A DNA stretch of 64,000 bases, taken from assembly GCA_012295275.1 (NCBI GenBank), contig CM022673.1, positions 16,088,810 through 16,152,809 on the forward strand, in the 5' to 3' direction. This stretch comes from Chrysomallon squamiferum. Lineage: Eukaryota > Mollusca > Gastropoda > Neomphalida > Peltospiridae. The stretch's first letter is position 1; each line of letters begins with the position of its first letter. Both the position numbers and the translations under genes were made by a program. Below are positions 59,242 through 64,000 of this stretch, piece by piece. Below the pieces are notes generated by a model that worked only from the letters and a program-made list of their open reading frames with translations, did not search any database and was not told where the DNA came from.

Positions 59242-62200
59242 CTATGGCATGTTGGGCATCATGCCCATGTATGGCTGTCCTGGGCTGCCCATCATGCCAC
59301 TCATAGGAGACATTTGCCTAGGTCTAGTCTGTGAGTACAACTGTTGCTGAAACTGCTGATATTGTGCACTGTAATTTTGTGGAGGACCACCTGACATCAT
59401 GTTTGGATTTCCTGGCATCCTCATAGAATTTGGATTATGTTGGCGAGGCATGCCTGGACCCTGCATGGGCATCCCAGGCATACCACCATGTCCCTGCATT
59501 TGCATTTGCATGTGATGACTCTGCATCATCCCACCTGCACCCCCACCCATGGATGGTCCACCATTGGGCATGAAACCCTGAGCACCAGCATGTCCATTAC
59601 CCATTCCCCCACGCATTTCCATTGGTGACATATTAGGCATAGAGCCACCAGGACCAAAATTCATTGCACCCATCCCTGGACCATTAGGGCCCATTCCACC
59701 CTGCATGGCAAGCATGGCTTCAGGAGGCATAGCATTGTTCATCGGGGAGAGATGATTTGGACCATCCATGGGACCCATGTTAGCCATAGCAGCCATTTTG
59801 TTCATCTGGCTCATTGAAGCCCCGGCACTTTCCATCTGCTGCAGCATGCTGGCCATTTGAGGAGGCATGCCATCTGGAGGACCCATCCCTGGAGGGAAGT
59901 CAGGAGTGTTTCCTCCATGCATCATCATTGACTGCTGCTGTTGCTGCATTGTCATCTGCTGGCCTGGAAATGGTGATTCTGCCATTCCAGACAACTTCAT
60001 GTTGGGACCAGAATTTGTTGGAAAGTACTGTAATGTTGATGTTGGATTTTTTCCTTCCAAGTTGGTCAGTGGTGATGCAAACCTCTGCATGTATTCCATT
60101 TCTACTGAACGCTTTGGTCCTGGCATATTGGCTTGAGAAGCTGGAGGGTTTGCTGGTAAGTACTGTATGGTGTTAGGTGCCTTTGGCTGGATCTGAACAC
60201 TGGCATTGCCCACTGAATTTGGTGAGAATCCTGGTGATGCCATTCGACCTCCAGCTGCTGCTCCTTGAGGCATCATGGGGCTTGGCTGACTTGTGATTCC
60301 TCCATGATTTGGGCTTGGGAATTGTGGAGATTTTCCAGGACCTATAGGAATACCTCCAGGTCCTGGACCCATGCCCTGAGATGTCATTGCAGCAGATCCA
60401 CCAGCAACTATTCCAGAAGGCCCAGGAGGCCCTCCAGGTCCCAAGGGGGATGGACCCATGTTTGCATGACCATTTGGTCCCATTCCTTGATTACTATGAT
60501 TCATTACACCAGATCCTGGACCAACAGGAGAGGGTCCCATCATCTGAGACTGTGACATTGAAACTGATGTTTGCTGCAACCCACCAGGTCCAGATGGTAT
60601 GCCAGGTCCATGAGGCAAGCCACCAGGACCTGCAGGATGTGCTGGACTTGGTCCTGAAGATGTCATGTGTGTATCACTGTTCATTTGCTGCACTTGCATT
60701 GATGGGTTGTATCCCTGGCTTCCAGGATTGTTTGTCTGAATGTTCAACTGCTGTATTGACATTGTGGCATTCACATATGTGTTATTAATACTAGGTGTTG
60801 ACTGAGAATGTGAAATGGAACTTCCAGGTATCTGCTGAGAGAGTGACGTTGAAGGATGTTGTTGCTGAATATGAGATTGAGACTGCTGTGGCTGCTGCAA
60901 CTGCTGCTGTGACTGTGGCTGAGAATGTTGTGGATTTGTATGTTGCTGTGATTGCTGTTGCTGCTGTTGAGGTTGTTGTTGCTGCTGCTGCTGCTGCTGT
61001 TGTTGTTGCTGAGATGGCTGGCTGCCACTCTGAGATGTAGAGTTATTATTGCCCATCTGATTCTGAATTTGAATACTGTGAAAAGGACCTCCTTGCATCA
61101 TGTTCTGTTGCATCTGGTTTGACAAATGTTCAACACCTTTGGCCAAGTTAGCCAGACTGGCTGATGTGATGTTAGACATGGAGGCTTTGGCTGTGGGTGT
61201 GGTTGGAGCACTCGATATGACACTGCTGGATGGGGGATCATAATGTGATAATCTCATATTGGCACCAGACATATGAGGACCTGACAGTGGGGAGGGACCT
61301 GGCATGGGACCAGGACTTGACAGGGGACCAACACTTGATGCCTGGCTAGAATTTGATAAAGGTTCTTTGTTTGAGTTTGGTCCATGCATTGGTGAATTAA
61401 CTTGATTGTGTTGAAAGTGGTTTAACTGTGAGTCACCAGCACTGTTTGTTTCTCTGTAGGCAGTATTTAACTGTTTTGTTATAGTCAATTCCTGACCTTC
61501 AAACTGATTTAAATAGTTTATCTGCTGTGGAGAAGGAGTCGGTTGTAAATTTTTATAAATTTCATCTAAATCGTCTCTTTTCCTTTTCTGAGCCTGTGCA
61601 TAACTGGGAGGTGGTTTACTGTTTAAAGCATTGTTTGAACACCCAATAGGTCCTGAATTAACACCAGGAATATCAGGCTGAAACTGTTCAGGATTTCCAA
61701 CTCGATGTAATGACACTTGTGGAGCTTTCATGTTAGTCATGGATGAAGGAGGTATCATACCTTGAGGACCGTTCTTTCCAGGCATATTAGGCATCATGCC
61801 AGGATCCATGCCACCTCCTTGAGGATGCATGGGTGAATTAAATCCTGGCACCATACCTGTGGGATCCATTGGAGAAAGAGGATGTCTTGGTCCCATTCCA
61901 GGACCAGGGAACATCAATGGATCATGCTCTGGACTGGGTCCATGCATTTGCGGTCCGTTAAGATTAGGAGAGGTAGATCCACCAAGTCTCATTCCTCCTT
62001 GCCGTTTTTGAGCAATTGACGTGAGATATGATGGTGGTGGTCCTTGAGCAGAATTTGGATCCATGTTTGGATTCATCTGCATCTGCCGCTGTCTCTGTTC
62101 ATTATAGAATTCCTCCTGCAGTCTCATCCACTCTCGCTGGGCAGGATTCACATTCTGCGGCTGAGGACCAAACTGGGGCATGCCCTGCTGTGACATCATG

Positions 62201-63405
62201 AATTGCTGCTGAGAGGATATCATTCCATGTGGAGATCCCATCATCGATTGTGACTGACCCATACTTTGTTCCATCATTCCTGGTGGTGACATCATCCCTT
62301 GATTAAACATGGGATGCATTCCATCAGGCATCATGGGACCACCAGGTCCAGGACCCCTTCCAGGACCACACTGCTGAGGACCCATATGCTGAGGTCCCAT
62401 AACACTTCCACCACGATGTTCCTCTGGAAGCAACATTTGTGAAATTTTGCGTATTTTAGCTAAATGCTCTTCTCTTCTCTGAAGCTGTATTGGAGTCAAG
62501 TTTTCATTAGGAACTTTGCTCCTTAACAAGTTCACATTCATGGGTCCACCTGGTCCAAAGTCATCAAAGTCTGGCATCATTTGCATGTTTGGTCCCATTG
62601 GATTGGGACCATGAGGAGACCAACCCATCATTCTGGGACTGCCTTGAGGAAAAGGTCCATGAGAGTTCATATTTGACATGTTCATGTTCATACCCTGCTC
62701 CTCCAGGTTGATATTCTGCTGCTGAACCCACTGGGCAATGCTGGATGCAGGATTAGGTCCAAAACCTCCCATTGGTGGCTGCCCTTTCATCATCTGAGGA
62801 TTGGGATTTCTCATCCCATAACACATCTGTCCTGATCGATTCATCTGGGATTTGTTGTATTTCTGTAACAAATGATTTGTACATCAGTTTCTTTTTAATT
62901 TTGCAACACTTAATTACAGATACATAAACTACTGCAACATTTTCGAAATACACAGTATTAACTAAATGATTTTGTTAACATTTTTAATATTGTCATTGCA
63001 AAATAACCAAACTGATTTTTTTCTTTTTTTCTTTGACAGAAGTTTTTCAAACAATACCATTAAAATAAAAGTATTTATCATGTGAAATCATTAAATACAT
63101 TAAAAAAAATATTAAGAAATATGACTATCTGCTGTTATATAAAATGTAAATACACACTTTGTACTGAATAAATACCTGTAGAAATTTCTTTGTGCTTGGC
63201 TGGTCCATGTGGTATCCCAACATGGACTTGTACTGGCCCTGCTGCACCATCTCAGCTGCCTTGTTGGCCAGTCCAGTCGAAAACACAAATATCTGACTCT
63301 GCTGCTGCATGAATGGCGGCTCCATTGACATGGACATCATCGACTGGTGGGGACCAGTCCCCAGTTTATTCATACCATCAGAGTTGGGCCCATTTTCTCC
63401 CTTCA
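59242..63405 (-). CDS. BCL9: BCL9/Legless-type Wnt co-activator, C-terminal part
   Basis: Two minus-strand exons are in the window: 63405-63176 and a very large last exon 62862-59242; the 5' part lies beyond the window end. At least 1,282 residues are encoded here. The first exon carries the HD1 segment (QIFVFSTGLANKAAE, about 63180-63300 in the DNA) that in BCL9 proteins binds the Pygopus PHD finger. The large exon carries HD2 near 62415-62520 (LTPIQLQRREEHLAKI ... MLLPEE), the alpha-helix that binds beta-catenin. The remainder is Met/Pro/Gly/Gln/Ser-rich, with a polyglutamine stretch at about 60971-61010, as in BCL9/BCL9L. The protein bridges beta-catenin and Pygopus in the nucleus to activate Wnt target genes. 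Stop TAG at 59242-59244; C-terminus is MGMMPNMP. Confidence 0.95.
60951..61012 (-). repeat. CAG/CAA repeat encoding polyglutamine in BCL9
   Basis: Mixed CAG and CAA codons on the minus strand encode runs of Gln interrupted once by Pro. Gln-rich sequence extends from about 60850 to 61015. Confidence 0.95.
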
Positions 63406-64000
63406 CTGCAATACGAAGTTCAAGAGGTACAATATTTTCAGATTTCAGTTTCATATAATGAATGGATACGACCGTTTTAAGCAAAGTACATTATTAACAT
63501 GAAACTTTGTAATGGCTGAATTACAATTTATTATCATTTATGTGACAAGGCAAAATCACAAAATATTAACATCAATATTGCTGGTTTATTCAACGTAACA
63601 ATAATACTACAACAATGACACTAGAAAACCAAATGCACGACATTACATTTCAATTGAATGACACTGTTTTCGCAGTTTTGAGACATTTCTTTCATAAGTA
63701 AATAATCTTATTCCTGCATCACAGCATACTTATTAACACATCATTAATCTAAATATAACACTGGGTACCACATACTACTTCTGTAAACATGAAATCTTGG
63801 TGGGCAAAAGTATATAATGTGAATGTTGTATGTTACACTATATGACACAGCAATGACATGCACATGATAAATGAATGACAAAACAGAAGCATGGCATTTT
63901 AATAACATACTTGTGGTATTTTAATGATATATGTATGTGATATGATTATCTTAATGGCATACATGTGATACATTAATAACATATATGCTGTCTCTACATG
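63406..64000 (-). other. BCL9 intron, partial
   Basis: Sequence upstream (on the minus strand) of the acceptor at 63406-63408. From about 63890 to 63990, imperfect copies of a unit like TTAATAACATATATGTGATA are present. The preceding exon lies outside the window. Confidence 0.75.

Noticed and set aside
59814-60788. Plus-strand frames of 89-135 codons opposite BCL9
   Set aside because: Antisense shadows of the large, Met/Pro/Gly-rich BCL9 exon.

Overview
The window is animal nuclear DNA. It is AT-rich, packed with microsatellites and degenerate minisatellites, and its genes are split into 7 to 14 short exons by GT-AG introns (plus one GC-AG intron). An ETV6/Yan-type ETS factor, a BCL9/Legless co-activator with both HD1 and HD2, SF3A2, and a secreted protein with PLAC-like cysteine domains point to a bilaterian. 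A lophotrochozoan, perhaps a mollusc, is my guess from the texture of the sequence; no marker here proves it.

Six protein-coding genes were reconstructed by hand, with splice phases checked exon by exon. They alternate strictly in orientation. (1) 2.5-11.8 kb, plus: ETV6/Yan-like repressor with a PNT domain and an ETS domain, preceded by 2.4 kb of simple repeats and a possible TATA element. (2) 16.0-19.8 kb, minus: SF3A2, the U2 snRNP splicing factor. (3) 21.2-32.2 kb, plus: a 1,527-residue F-box/leucine-rich-repeat protein with a RanBP2-like zinc finger, head-to-head with SF3A2 across about 1.3 kb. (4) 37.3-42.9 kb, minus: aldo-keto reductase of 315 residues with an intact catalytic tetrad. 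(5) 45.8-52.8 kb, plus: secreted protein with an Arg/Asn/Thr-rich linker and five six-cysteine PLAC-like domains. (6) 59.2 kb to beyond the window end, minus: the C-terminal part of BCL9/Legless, with the Pygopus-binding and beta-catenin-binding segments.

The genes do not form one pathway; they are independent neighbours. ETV6/Yan and BCL9 are both transcriptional regulators of developmental signalling (receptor tyrosine kinase and Wnt respectively). The gaps (11.8-16.0, 32.2-37.3, 42.9-45.8 and 52.8-59.2 kb) hold presumed UTRs, homopolymers and microsatellites, and no further gene was recognised.

The most unusual structural signal is a recurrent one. Degenerate tandem repeats of roughly 17-120 bp units begin or end exactly at, or within a few tens of bases of, exon edges in four of the genes, and in two cases the splice site itself is part of the repeat unit. 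In addition, a 350-375 bp block upstream of gene 5 is duplicated into its first intron, where it is fused to a 40-bp copy of that gene's last exon. No mobile-element protein, RNA gene or CRISPR array was recognised.
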